A stretch of 64,000 nt of DNA from QHXN01 sp036387195 (GTDB lineage: Bacteria > Acidobacteriota > Blastocatellia > Pyrinomonadales > Pyrinomonadaceae): the NCBI GenBank assembly GCA_036387195.1, contig DASVUF010000329.1:1-64000 (forward strand), written 5' to 3'. Below the pieces are notes generated by a model, which saw nothing but the letters and a program-made list of their open reading frames with translations, did no database searches and was not told the origin of the DNA. This document shows positions 56,582 through 64,000 of the stretch, in pieces (the first letter of the stretch is position 1; the number at the start of each line of letters is the position of its first letter). The position numbers were made by a program, and so were the translations under genes.

Positions 56582-57421
56582 ATGAACTCAGCCGAGTTGG
56601 CGAAGATGTACGACTTCAAGGGGCGCACGGCCGTCGTCACGGGCGGGACGGGCGTGCTCGGCCAGTCCATGGTGCGCGCGCTCGTCGGGTGCGGCGCGAA
56701 CGTGGCCGTCCTCGCGCGCAACCGCGAGAAGGCCGAGCCGCAGCTCGCCGCGCTCGCGGAACTGGGCGCGCCGGGCCGCGCCGTCGTCGTCCCGGGCGAC
56801 GTGCTGGACGCCGCGTCGCTTCGCGCGGCGGCCGAGCAGGTCGTGGCCGAGTTCGGCCGCGTTGACATCCTGCTGAACGGCGCGGGCGGCAACCACCCCG
56901 GCGCGACGACGAAGCCGGAGCTTTCCTTCTTCGACCTGCCGGAGGAGGCGCTGCGCTTCGTCTTCGACCTGAACATGCTGGGCACGATCATCCCGAGCCA
57001 GGTCTTCGGCCGGCTGATGGCGGAGCAGGGCGAGGGCGTCATCCTCAACGTCTCCTCGATGAGCGCCGTCCGGCCGCTGACGCGCGTGCTCGGCTACTCG
57101 GCGGCGAAGGCGGGCGTCAACAGCTTCACGCAGTGGCTGGCCGTACACCTCGCGACCGAGTACAGCCCGCGCATCCGCGTCAACGCCATCGCGCCCGGCT
57201 TCTTCCTGACCGAGCAGAACCGCTTTCTGCTGACCGACAGGGAGACGGGCGGGCTGACCGCGCGCGGCCAGAGCATCGTGGCGCACACGCCGATGGGGCG
57301 CTTCGGCGAGCCCGAAGACCTGCTCGGGACGCTCCTGTGGCTGCTCTCGCCCGCGTCCGGCTTCGTCACCGGCGTCGTCGTCCCCGTGGACGGCGGCTTC
57401 TCGGCCTTCGGCGGGGTTTAA
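56582..57421 (+). CDS. SDR-type D-mannonate oxidoreductase (fructuronate reductase)
   Basis: 279 residues. A Rossmann SDR with TGGTGVLGQ (cofactor loop), NGAGG, the Ser...Tyr-x-x-x-Lys triad (SSMSAVRPLTRVLGYSAAKA) and C-terminal VDGGFSAF. It matches the YjmF/UxuB-like SDR group that reduces D-fructuronate to D-mannonate with NADH. Flanked by the tagaturonate epimerase (21 nt before) and KDG kinase (26 nt after). Substrate assignment leans on neighbourhood and family resemblance; 2-deoxygluconate or similar reduction is the alternative. Confidence 0.82.
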   Translation: MNSAELAKMYDFKGRTAVVTGGTGVLGQSMVRALVGCGANVAVLARNREKAEPQLAALAELGAPGRAVVVPGDVLDAASLRAAAEQVVAEFGRVDILLNGAGGNHPGATTKPELSFFDLPEEALRFVFDLNMLGTIIPSQVFGRLMAEQGEGVILNVSSMSAVRPLTRVLGYSAAKAGVNSFTQWLAVHLATEYSPRIRVNAIAPGFFLTEQNRFLLTDRETGGLTARGQSIVAHTPMGRFGEPEDLLGTLLWLLSPASGFVTGVVVPVDGGFSAFGGV

Positions 57422-57447
57422 GAAAAATCGAATCACGGAGTATCGAA

Positions 57448-58530
57448 ATGAGCACCGGCCTGAACATCAAGAAGGAGGGCGCGCTGGACTTCGTCAGCCT
57501 GGGCGCGCTCGTCCACCGCATAGACCCCGGCGTCATCCCGTTCCGCAAGGCGACGAACTGCGACGTGCACGTCTCGGGCGGCGAGTTCAACTGCGCCGCC
57601 AACCTCGCCGACTGCTTCCGCCTCAACACGGGCGTCGCGACGGCGATGGTCGCTTACCCCATCGGCGACCTCGTGGCCGAGCGCGTCCGCGCGATGGGCG
57701 TCAGGCCCTTCTACAAGTGGTTCGAGCACGACGGCGTGCGCGGCCCCAACATCGCCGCCGTCTACAGCGACCGCGGCCACGGCGTGCGCGCGCCCGTCGT
57801 CTTCTACAACCGCTCGAACGAGGCCGCCGCGCAACTCAAGCCGGGCGACTTCGACTGGGGCGCCATCTTCGCGGGCGGCGTCCGCTGGTTCCACTCGGGC
57901 GGCATCTTCGCGGCGCTGTCGGAGACGACCGCCGAGACGATCGTCGAGGGCATGAGGGCGGCGAAGGCCGCCGGCGCCGTCACCTCCTTCGACCTCAACT
58001 TCCGCGAGAAGCTGTGGAGGATTTCGGGCGGCGAGAGCCGCGCCGTCGCCACCGTCGCGCGCATCGTCGAGCACGTGGACGTGCTCGTCGGCAACGAGGA
58101 GGACTTGCAGAAGGGGCTGGGGATTCCCGGCCAGGACGTGACCCTCAAGTCCAAGCTCGACCCGTCGGCCTTCTTCGGCATGATTGACAAGGTCGTGAAG
58201 TTGCACCCGCACGTGAGGGTCGTGGCGACGACGCTGCGCGAGGTGCACACGACCAACCGGCATAGCTGGGCCGCGGTGGCGTGGGTCAACGGCGAGACGC
58301 ACGTCTCGCCGACGGCCGAGCTGGACGTGATTGACCGCGTCGGCGGCGGCGACGGCTTCGCCTCGGGCTTCTTCTACGGCCTGCTGACGGGCGAGTCGCC
58401 CGAGGAGGCGCTCAAGCTCGGCTGGGCGCACGGCGCGCTGCTGACGACCTTCCCCGGCGACACCACGATGGCGACCGTCGAGCAGGTGCGCGCCTTCGCC
58501 GCGGGCGGCTCCGCGCGCATCCAGCGTTAA
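57448..58530 (+). CDS. PfkB-family sugar kinase, probably 2-keto-3-deoxygluconate kinase
   Basis: 360 residues from ATG 57448 with CGGAG upstream. PfkB motifs: GGEFNCAANLADCF for sugar binding and DRVGGGDGFASGFFYGLLTG, the ATP-site motif with catalytic Asp (GGGD in place of the usual GAGD). In this operon the expected substrate is KDG, formed from mannonate by a dehydratase not seen here; the product KDPG would feed the Entner-Doudoroff aldolase. Fructokinase is the alternative. The last gene of the tight epimerase-reductase-kinase group. Confidence 0.83.
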   Translation: MSTGLNIKKEGALDFVSLGALVHRIDPGVIPFRKATNCDVHVSGGEFNCAANLADCFRLNTGVATAMVAYPIGDLVAERVRAMGVRPFYKWFEHDGVRGPNIAAVYSDRGHGVRAPVVFYNRSNEAAAQLKPGDFDWGAIFAGGVRWFHSGGIFAALSETTAETIVEGMRAAKAAGAVTSFDLNFREKLWRISGGESRAVATVARIVEHVDVLVGNEEDLQKGLGIPGQDVTLKSKLDPSAFFGMIDKVVKLHPHVRVVATTLREVHTTNRHSWAAVAWVNGETHVSPTAELDVIDRVGGGDGFASGFFYGLLTGESPEEALKLGWAHGALLTTFPGDTTMATVEQVRAFAAGGSARIQR

Positions 58531-58691
58531 CTTAAAGCCTTCCCCGCCAACCCCGAGCCGGGACGCGCGACGCCCGGGCAGGGCTTCCCGGCGCAAGGCT
58601 TTTGCAGCGCGACGTAAAGCTTCGGCGCCGCGTTGTTGAAGCCTTGTGTCGCGCCGCTGAAACTCGAAGTCGCGGGGTTAAGTGTCAGTAA

Positions 58692-58720
58692 ATGGCGTCT
58701 TTACGCCCGTCGCGTATAAT
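58692..58720 (+). promoter_or_regulatory. Candidate promoter for the LarA-like gene
   Basis: A perfect -10 box TATAAT at 58715-58720; the -35 region at about 58692 (ATGGCG) is poor. The 252-bp gap after the kinase gene and this box suggest a separate transcription unit. An upstream activator may compensate for the weak -35. Confidence 0.4.
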
Positions 58721-58782
58721 CGAGCCGCGATGAGGCGTCACCCGGTATCGAGCACACGCCGAAAAAGCAGGGAGGAGTCTTT

Positions 58783-60075
58783 ATGAGCACCAGGCCCGCG
58801 CCGACGATTGTGGGGAGGGGAGCGCCCGACCTCGACCTTTCGCCCGCAGAGTTGCGCGCCATCGTCGGGCAGGCGCTTTTGAGCGTCGCCCCCGGCGCGC
58901 GCGTGCTCGCCATCATCCCCGACAAGACGCGCGACGACAACACGGACCTCCTCTTCCCCTTCGCGGCCGAAGTCCTCGCCGCGCGCGGCGCCGAGCAGTT
59001 CGACGCGCTCGTCGCGCAGGGCACGCACATGCCCATGACCGAGGACGAGAAGCGCGCCAAGGTCGGCCTCGCCGGCGGCGCGACGCTCCCCCTGCTCGGC
59101 CGCATCTTCGACCACCAGTGGAACCGCCCCGAAGAGCTGGTTGACCTCGGCGAGCTTTCGGCCGAGCGCGTCAGGGAGCTGACCGGCGGGCTCATCGGCG
59201 AGGCCGTCAGGGTCAACCTCAACCGCCTGCTCGCGCCCGGGCGGTACGACACCGTGCTCATCTTCGGCGCGACCGTGCCGCACGAGGTCGCGGGCTTCGC
59301 CGGCGGCGCGAAGTACTTCTTCCCCGGCGTCGCCGGCCCCGACCTGACGCACGCCACGCACTGGCTCGGCGCGCTCGCCTCCATCGAGCGGGTCATCGGC
59401 CGCGTCGAGACGCCGACGCGCCACATGATAGAGGCCGCCGCCGACCTCGTCCCCGCGCGCGTCATCTCGCTCAACACGGTCGTGACGCGCGGCGACGACG
59501 AGCGTCTGCGCACGCACGCCCTCTTCTGCGGCGAATTCCGCGAAGCCTTCCGCCGCGCCGCCGAGGTCAGCCGGCAGGTTCACATCCGCTACACCGGCCG
59601 CAAGTACAGGCGGGTCGTCGCCCTGCTCGACGAGCACTACGACGAGCTGTGGGTCGGCGGCAAGGCCAGCTACAAGCTCGGCGGGATTATCGAGGAGGGC
59701 GGCGAACTCATCGTCTACGCCCCGCACCTGCGCGCCATCTCCGAGACGCACGGCCTGCTGATCGAGAAGTACGGCTACGCCCCCATTGACCGCGTGCGCG
59801 AGATGGTGGCGCTCTCGACCGAGCTGCGCTCGAACCTCGCCGTGGCCGCGCACCTCGCGCACGTCTCCTACGCCGGCTCGCGTGACGAGACGGGCAAGGT
59901 CGTCCCGCGCTACAAAATCACGATGGCGTCGGCGCTCGACGAGGCCACCTGCCGCCGCGTCAACCTCGGCTTCATGGACCACCGCGAGTTCCGCCGCGAG
60001 GACTACGACTCGGACCCCGACGCGCTCGTCGTCGAGCGCGCGGGCCGCGACCTTTACTTAGTCGAGCCGCACTAG
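58783..60075 (+). CDS. LarA-like nickel-pincer racemase/epimerase (DUF2088)
   Basis: 430 residues from ATG 58783 behind GGGAGGAG. The LarA family is shown by IIPDKTRDDNT, the QGTHMPMTEDEKRAKVG segment and HEVAGFAGGAKYFFPG, which carries the Lys that binds the nickel-pincer cofactor. LarA racemises D/L-lactate; homologues act on other 2-hydroxyacids, including sugar acids. Its location suggests an aldonate or uronate-derived acid. The cofactor makers LarB, LarC and LarE are not in the window. The next gene starts right after the stop codon and encodes a 2-hydroxyacid dehydrogenase, supporting a two-step use of a 2-hydroxyacid. Confidence 0.88.
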   Translation: MSTRPAPTIVGRGAPDLDLSPAELRAIVGQALLSVAPGARVLAIIPDKTRDDNTDLLFPFAAEVLAARGAEQFDALVAQGTHMPMTEDEKRAKVGLAGGATLPLLGRIFDHQWNRPEELVDLGELSAERVRELTGGLIGEAVRVNLNRLLAPGRYDTVLIFGATVPHEVAGFAGGAKYFFPGVAGPDLTHATHWLGALASIERVIGRVETPTRHMIEAAADLVPARVISLNTVVTRGDDERLRTHALFCGEFREAFRRAAEVSRQVHIRYTGRKYRRVVALLDEHYDELWVGGKASYKLGGIIEEGGELIVYAPHLRAISETHGLLIEKYGYAPIDRVREMVALSTELRSNLAVAAHLAHVSYAGSRDETGKVVPRYKITMASALDEATCRRVNLGFMDHREFRREDYDSDPDALVVERAGRDLYLVEPH

Positions 60076-61053
60076 TTGAGAGTCAGCTACCAGGAGCTTT
60101 ATCAAACGCTGCTGCGCGCCCTGCTCAAGTCCGGCTTCGGACAGGGGCGCGCAGAGCTTTGCGCGCGGCTGTTCGCCGACACCGACCGCGACGGCGTCTA
60201 CACGCACGGCCTCGAACGCTTCCCGCGCTTTCTGGAGATGGTCGGGAGCGGCGCCGTGGACGCCGCCGCGCGCCCCGCGTGCGCCGAGGCGCGCGGCGCG
60301 TTCGAGCGCTGGGACGGCGGCGGCGGGCCGGGAAACCTGAACGCCTTCGAGGCGACGGCGCGCGCTCTCGAGCTTTCGCGCCTGCACGGCGTCGGGTGCG
60401 TCGCGCTGCGGAACACGAACCACTGGATGCGCGGCGGGAGCTACGGCTGGCAGGCGGCCGAGGCCGGCGCGCTCGCCCTCTGCTGGACGAACACGATGCC
60501 GAACCTGCCGCCGTGGGGCTCGGCGCGTCCGCTGCTCGGCAACAACCCTCTGGTGATAGCCGCGCCGCGCGCGGGCGGGCACGTCGTTTTGGACATGGCG
60601 ATGTCGCAGTTCTCCTACGGCGCGCTGGCCGCGCGCCGCGCGCGGGGCGAGCGGCTGCCTGTGGACGGCGGCTTCGACGCCGAAGGACGCCTCACGCGCG
60701 ACCCCGGCGCCATCGAGGACTCGGCGCGGCCGCTGCCCGTCGGCTTCTGGAAGGGCTCGGGGCTGGCGCTGCTGCTCGATCTGGCGGCGGCGCTCCTCTC
60801 GGGCGGTCTGGCGACGCACCAGATTCCCGCCGACCCGCTGCGCGAGACGCGGCTCTCGCAGGTCTTCGTCGCCTTCGACGTGCGCGGCGCCGGCGGCGTC
60901 GCCGAAGAGATAATACGGAGCTTGAAAGACGGCGCGGCCGAGGGCGAGGAGGTCAGATACCCCGGCGAGCGAACGCTCGCCGTCAGGCGCGAGAACATGG
61001 AGAAGGGCATCCCCGTCGAGCCTTCGACCTGGGAGCAGGTGCGGAGCATCTGA
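60076..61053 (+). CDS. Malate/L-lactate dehydrogenase-family (YiaK-like) oxidoreductase
   Basis: 325 residues from TTG 60076, adjoining the previous stop with no gap. Family marks: DTDRDGVYTHGLERFPRFLE at the start, the catalytic His in NTNHWMRGGSYGWQAAE, and GNNPLVIAAPR. The family includes YiaK (2,3-diketo-L-gulonate reductase) and sulfolactate or ureidoglycolate dehydrogenases. It uses NAD(P) with an unusual non-Rossmann fold. Coupled to the LarA-like gene, it may oxidise a hydroxyacid enantiomer that the racemase provides, or reduce a diketo acid from sugar acids. Confidence 0.9.
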   Translation: MRVSYQELYQTLLRALLKSGFGQGRAELCARLFADTDRDGVYTHGLERFPRFLEMVGSGAVDAAARPACAEARGAFERWDGGGGPGNLNAFEATARALELSRLHGVGCVALRNTNHWMRGGSYGWQAAEAGALALCWTNTMPNLPPWGSARPLLGNNPLVIAAPRAGGHVVLDMAMSQFSYGALAARRARGERLPVDGGFDAEGRLTRDPGAIEDSARPLPVGFWKGSGLALLLDLAAALLSGGLATHQIPADPLRETRLSQVFVAFDVRGAGGVAEEIIRSLKDGAAEGEEVRYPGERTLAVRRENMEKGIPVEPSTWEQVRSI

Positions 61054-61115
61054 AGCGCGACCCCCGAGGGAGCGCGGACACGCTTCCGCGCTCCGGTCGC
61101 GCCGGCTCGAAAAGA

Positions 61116-61156
61116 AGAAAGCGCCGCGGCCCTATCACGGGGCGGCGGCGCTTTCT
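61116..61156. terminator. Bidirectional terminator between convergent genes
   Basis: AGAAAGCGCCGC (61116-61127) pairs perfectly with GCGGCGCTTTCT (61145-61156). A-rich sequence before and T-rich after allow use in both directions. Confidence 0.8.
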
Positions 61157-61232
61157 GCTGTGCGGCGGCGCTTCCGGCGTTAAGACTGACGGGGCGGGCG
61201 CTGACGTGCGTCGCGCCCACGCCCGCACGGGC

Positions 61233-61823
61233 TCAGGGCTTTTGCGTCTGCGGCCTGGCGGCGGGGGCCTGCGCGGGCCTGGGCGCGGGCAGAGGCTTGT
61301 CGAAGACCTTGATGAGAATCATCGCGAAGTCCTTGCCCTCGGTGCTGCGCATGTGCGGCGTGCCGCGCGGGACGATGACGAGGTCGCCCTTCCTGACCTC
61401 GACGCTCTTGCCGCCCTCTATGCGCGGGCCGCGCCACTCGCCGGGCTCGACCTCCTTCGGCGCTTCGAGGCGGCCGCCGAGCGTCAGCGTCGCAGAGCCT
61501 TCGAGCACGTAGTAGACGTCGTCCGACTCGTCGTGTATCTCGGCCGAAGGCGCGGGACGCCCGGCCTCGTGCTGTATGGCGACGCGCAACTCCATCCCCT
61601 CGCCGCCTATCAAATCCTGCACCCTGTTGTCCGGGTGGAGCCCGCGCTCCACGTCGGCCACCGCCTGCGACGTCATCACGACGAACGGGCGCTTAGGGCT
61701 GCTCGGCCCGCGCGCCTGCGTCGAGCCGCTCGCCGTCGTCTGCGCCGAAGCGACCGCCGCGCACCCTGCGGCGAAGGCCAGGGCGCGCGCCGCCCCGCCG
61801 ATGCTCTTCAAAATCATCTTCAA
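61233..61823 (-). CDS. Exported cupin-domain protein
   Basis: 196 residues from TTG 61823, which has GGAGGG 5 nt upstream; ATG 61817 two codons later is equally possible. A signal peptide to about residue 28 leads a single cupin (about 70-165) with IHDESDDVYYVLEGSATLTL, GDLVIVPRGTPHM and metal ligands expected at HDESDD, Glu and His. The C-terminus is Pro/Ala-rich. Exported cupins of this kind are common in Acidobacteria and of unknown activity; sugar isomerase or lyase accessory roles are possible here. Follows the GH105 gene on the same strand. Confidence 0.85.
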   Translation of the reverse strand: MKMILKSIGGAARALAFAAGCAAVASAQTTASGSTQARGPSSPKRPFVVMTSQAVADVERGLHPDNRVQDLIGGEGMELRVAIQHEAGRPAPSAEIHDESDDVYYVLEGSATLTLGGRLEAPKEVEPGEWRGPRIEGGKSVEVRKGDLVIVPRGTPHMRSTEGKDFAMILIKVFDKPLPAPRPAQAPAARPQTQKP

Positions 61824-61835
61824 GTTAACCCTCCC

Positions 61836-61979
61836 TCAACCGGCGTCAATCAGTTCCAGAAGTTCCGAGACGGCCCGCCCCGCACGCACGCCCGCGCGCG
61901 GCGGCCTCCCCTCGGCGGCCGCGCGGGCTAAGCCCTCGACCAAAGGCCGGCGCGAGTTCGCGCGCTGCGTCGGCGTCTC
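61836..61979 (-). pseudogene. C-terminal stump, probably of a Gfo/Idh/MocA oxidoreductase
   Basis: Directly after the GH105 stop (TAA 61982-61980) the same frame stays open for 47 codons with host-like codon use, then stops at 61836. It has no start. The text PLVEGLARAAAEGRPPRAGV and GRAVSELLELIDAG resembles the closing helix of Gfo/Idh/MocA proteins. It is probably the remnant of a deleted gene whose 5' part was lost when the GH105 gene came to lie beside it. Confidence 0.4.
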
Positions 61980-63902
61980 TTAGCGGGCCCGCTCCAGCAG
62001 CCAGCGCGAGAGGTCTTTGGCGGCCTCGTAGTTGTCGAACTCGGCCGGGAGCTTGCGCCCGTCCACGTACTCGTTATAGAGCCACGGGTCGCCGACGGCG
62101 AAGACCGTCCCGCGCCCGCGCCGCGCCACGGCCATCACGTCGAACCCCTCGCCGCGCAGCACGGCCTCGGCCGGCTTCGAGAGCGCGAGCGTCGAGACTT
62201 CCTTCAGGTAGAGCGAGCGCGCCGTCCTGAAGATGGGGTGGCCTTCGGGGACGGCGATTTTGCCCTCGGCGAAGTTGTTCCCCTGCACGCGGTTCCGGCT
62301 GTCCTTGTTGAACTGGATGCCGAACTCGCGCGCGAGCGTGTTGAAGTGGTCGAACTCTGCGTTGCCGGCGTCGTTGCCCATCAGGACGAGGACGCCGCCC
62401 GCCCTGACCCAGTCGGCCACGGCCTTGACGTGCGCCGGCTCGACGAAGCGCGGGTTCTCCGTCTCCTCCTTCGTGTCCGGGTCAACGATGATGTAGACGG
62501 ACGCGCCCTTCAGGTTCCGCGCCGTCGGGCCTTCGGCGAGCGCCGCGGTCTTCGCCCCGAGGTTGCGGAAGACGTGCCCCCAGACGTAGAAGCCCGGGTT
62601 CGGCATCTCGTCCCACTTGTAGTGCCACGCGGAGGGCGCGCCCGCCGCGTCCTTCTTAATCTCGTTGTTGAAGTAGTAGTCGAGCAGCACGGTCTTGCCG
62701 CGGCCGGGGCGTCCCTCGCCCGCCGCCTCCATCTCGGAGGCCGCCATCAGGAACGCGCCCACGCCCTTCGCGTCGTTGGTCACGACCTTCTCGCTCAGGT
62801 AGTACTCGTAGCTGCCGTCGCGGTACGGGTCGCCGCCCAGCCCCGCGACGCTCACCGTGCCCTTGAAGTTGACGCCGCCGCCCTCGGCCTCCTCGACGAA
62901 CCGGCTCCGTATGCCGGCCCAGCCCTTCCGCGCCACCTTCAAATAAGACTCGGGCAGGTAGCCGAGCTTGACGCCCTTCGCCAGCGAGTAGACGAACATG
63001 GCCGAGGCCGACGCCTCAAGGTAGTTGCCCTTGTCGCCGCCGCGGTCGAGCACCTGCCACCACAGCCCAGACTTCGGCTCCTGCGCCTTCTCGACCGCCG
63101 CCGCCAGCCGCCCGAGAATCGCCAGCAGCTCGCCGCGCCGCGCGTGGTCCGGGGGGAAGTGCTCCAGCGTGTCCACCAGCGCCATCGCGTACCAGCCCAT
63201 CGCGCGCCCCCAGAAGTGCGGCGAGCGCCCCGTAGCCTTGTCGGCCCAGCGCTGCCGACGCGACTCGTCCCAGCCATGGTAGAGCAGGCCGGTCTTCGCG
63301 TCGCGCGAGCGCGTCTCCATCAGGACGAACTGCTTTGCGATGTCGTCGAACGCCTCGCGCTCGCCGAACGTGCGCGCGTACTCGGCGTAGAAGGGCTCGC
63401 CCATGTAGAGGCCGTCGAGCCACATCTGCGAAGGGTAAATCTTCTTGTGCCAGAACCCGCCCTCGGAGGTGCGCGGGTGCGTCCTCAACTGCTCGCGCAG
63501 GGAGGCCGCCGCCTTGCGGTACTTCTCCTGGCCCGTGACCTTGTAGAGCAGCAGAAGGATGCGGCCCGGCTGTACGTTGTCAATGTTGTGGTCGGCCGGC
63601 TTGTAAGTCTTTATCGCGCCGTCGTCCGCCACGTAGCGGTCCACGACCCGCCTGATGTAGTCGAAGTAGCGGCCGTCGCCCGTGTTGAGCCAGACGTTCT
63701 GCATCCCCGTCAGCAGCACGCCCTGCTCGTAAGTCCACTTGTCCGGCCTGTCCGGCTCCTTGACCGCGTCCTTCCAGACCGTCATCACGGTCGCCGCCAT
63801 GCGCTCCGAAAGGGGCGCGGACGCCGCCTGCCCGTAGGCCGCGGGCGCGGCCGCGGCGGCGAGCAGGGCGAGAGAAAGAATTGCCTTCAGCTTGAACGTC
63901 AA
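61980..63902 (-). CDS. GH105 unsaturated rhamnogalacturonyl hydrolase with extra C-terminal domain
   Basis: 640 residues from TTG 63902, preferred because GGAGGG lies 7 nt upstream and a signal peptide (TFKLKAILSLALLAAAAAPA) begins there; the frame extends to TTG 63959. Residues about 30-350 are an (alpha/alpha)6 barrel: DNVQPGRILLLLYKVTG, QMWLDGLYMGEPFYAEYA (catalytic Asp), YHGWDESRRQRW and GRAMGWYAMALVDTLE. GH105 removes the unsaturated uronic acid from products of pectate or rhamnogalacturonan lyases. Residues about 400-640 form a second alpha/beta domain (VYIIVDPDTKEET, VLVLMGNDAGNAEFDHFN) like a glutamine-amidotransferase-like or DUF4350 domain. It takes the last extracellular step for the locus. 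Confidence 0.92.
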   Translation of the reverse strand: MTFKLKAILSLALLAAAAAPAAYGQAASAPLSERMAATVMTVWKDAVKEPDRPDKWTYEQGVLLTGMQNVWLNTGDGRYFDYIRRVVDRYVADDGAIKTYKPADHNIDNVQPGRILLLLYKVTGQEKYRKAAASLREQLRTHPRTSEGGFWHKKIYPSQMWLDGLYMGEPFYAEYARTFGEREAFDDIAKQFVLMETRSRDAKTGLLYHGWDESRRQRWADKATGRSPHFWGRAMGWYAMALVDTLEHFPPDHARRGELLAILGRLAAAVEKAQEPKSGLWWQVLDRGGDKGNYLEASASAMFVYSLAKGVKLGYLPESYLKVARKGWAGIRSRFVEEAEGGGVNFKGTVSVAGLGGDPYRDGSYEYYLSEKVVTNDAKGVGAFLMAASEMEAAGEGRPGRGKTVLLDYYFNNEIKKDAAGAPSAWHYKWDEMPNPGFYVWGHVFRNLGAKTAALAEGPTARNLKGASVYIIVDPDTKEETENPRFVEPAHVKAVADWVRAGGVLVLMGNDAGNAEFDHFNTLAREFGIQFNKDSRNRVQGNNFAEGKIAVPEGHPIFRTARSLYLKEVSTLALSKPAEAVLRGEGFDVMAVARRGRGTVFAVGDPWLYNEYVDGRKLPAEFDNYEAAKDLSRWLLERAR

Positions 63903-63984
63903 CAACGTGCCCTCCGTGAACTTCTTGACCAATCTATCGAAAATGTTCTGCGCAATCAATGCGAGCGGCGCACAATGCGGTAAA

Positions 63985-63996
63985 TTGGTTAGACCT
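63985..63996. promoter_or_regulatory. GntR-like box upstream of the GH105 gene
   Basis: TTGGTTAGACCT, preceded by TAAA, resembles the boxes at 46249 and 46399 (TTGGTYARACC). It is about 85 nt upstream of the GH105 start. The window ends just after it, so the divergent gene it may also control is not visible. Confidence 0.45.
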
Positions 63997-64000
63997 TTAC

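Noticed and set aside
58531..58690. GC-rich repeated TTxAAGC/GCGCC text after the kinase gene as a riboswitch
   Set aside because: Short inverted pieces around 58590-58670 do not fold into any known riboswitch core that I recognise.

Overview
The window is very GC-rich DNA from a heterotrophic bacterium that looks acidobacterial, probably close to Blastocatellia/Pyrinomonadales. The pointers are a PadR plus ADOP-type (MacB-like) permease pair, a large Oar-like TonB-dependent receptor with an N-terminal carboxypeptidase-regulatory domain, many exported proteins with Tat or Sec signals, and frequent TTG/GTG starts behind strong Shine-Dalgarno sequences. This taxonomic reading is inference; no rRNA or tRNA gene is present. 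I saw no CRISPR array.

Positions 1-14.4 kb are mainly signalling. There is a multi-HAMP hybrid histidine kinase cut by the left edge, a subclass-B3-like metallo-beta-lactamase, a cytochrome c/periplasmic-binding-protein fusion, a lone receiver protein, and a tightly overlapping operon of membrane kinase, receiver-PAS kinase and NtrC-type sigma-54 activator. Positions 14.4-27 kb read away from that operon and hold a copper-handling locus: a 2,824-residue secreted protein joining three PPC-like domains, a TolB-type propeller, Ig-like domains and a six-cupredoxin multicopper oxidase; then a YVTN propeller protein, a small heavy-metal-binding protein and a double SCO protein. A good -24/-12 (sigma-54) match lies upstream of the giant gene, so the neighbouring NtrC operon is a natural candidate regulator.

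Positions 27-36.5 kb hold ordinary accessory genes: DUF1653, dienelactone hydrolase, AraC, Bcr/CflA-type efflux, PadR/ADOP, a SET protein, two small genes hidden by their size, and a small exported protein. Positions 36.9-42.4 kb look like an integrated plasmid-like element: tyrosine recombinase, ParB-like protein, XRE-ParA-winged-helix operon, a second winged-helix (Rep-like) protein, and about 13 copies of a CCCCTGCAAT-N4-ATTGCAGGGG palindrome, several in exact 21-bp tandem phase like plasmid iterons. Positions 42.9-46.2 kb hold a DUF3810 membrane metalloprotease-like protein and a MarR - extradiol dioxygenase - DoxX group with matching operators.

Positions 46.2-64 kb are a pectin/galacturonate utilisation locus: TonB receptor, PL10 pectate lyase, GH28-CE12 fusion, Gfo/Idh/MocA oxidoreductase, tagaturonate epimerase, mannonate oxidoreductase (SDR), KDG kinase, LarA-like racemase, YiaK/Ldh-type dehydrogenase, cupin and a GH105 unsaturated rhamnogalacturonyl hydrolase. 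GntR-like GGTC-N-GACC boxes occur both before the receptor and before the GH105 gene, suggesting one regulon. Polymers would be cut outside or in the periplasm, oligomers imported through the receptor, and galacturonate routed through fructuronate and mannonate to KDPG; uronate isomerase, mannonate dehydratase and KDPG aldolase are not in the window.
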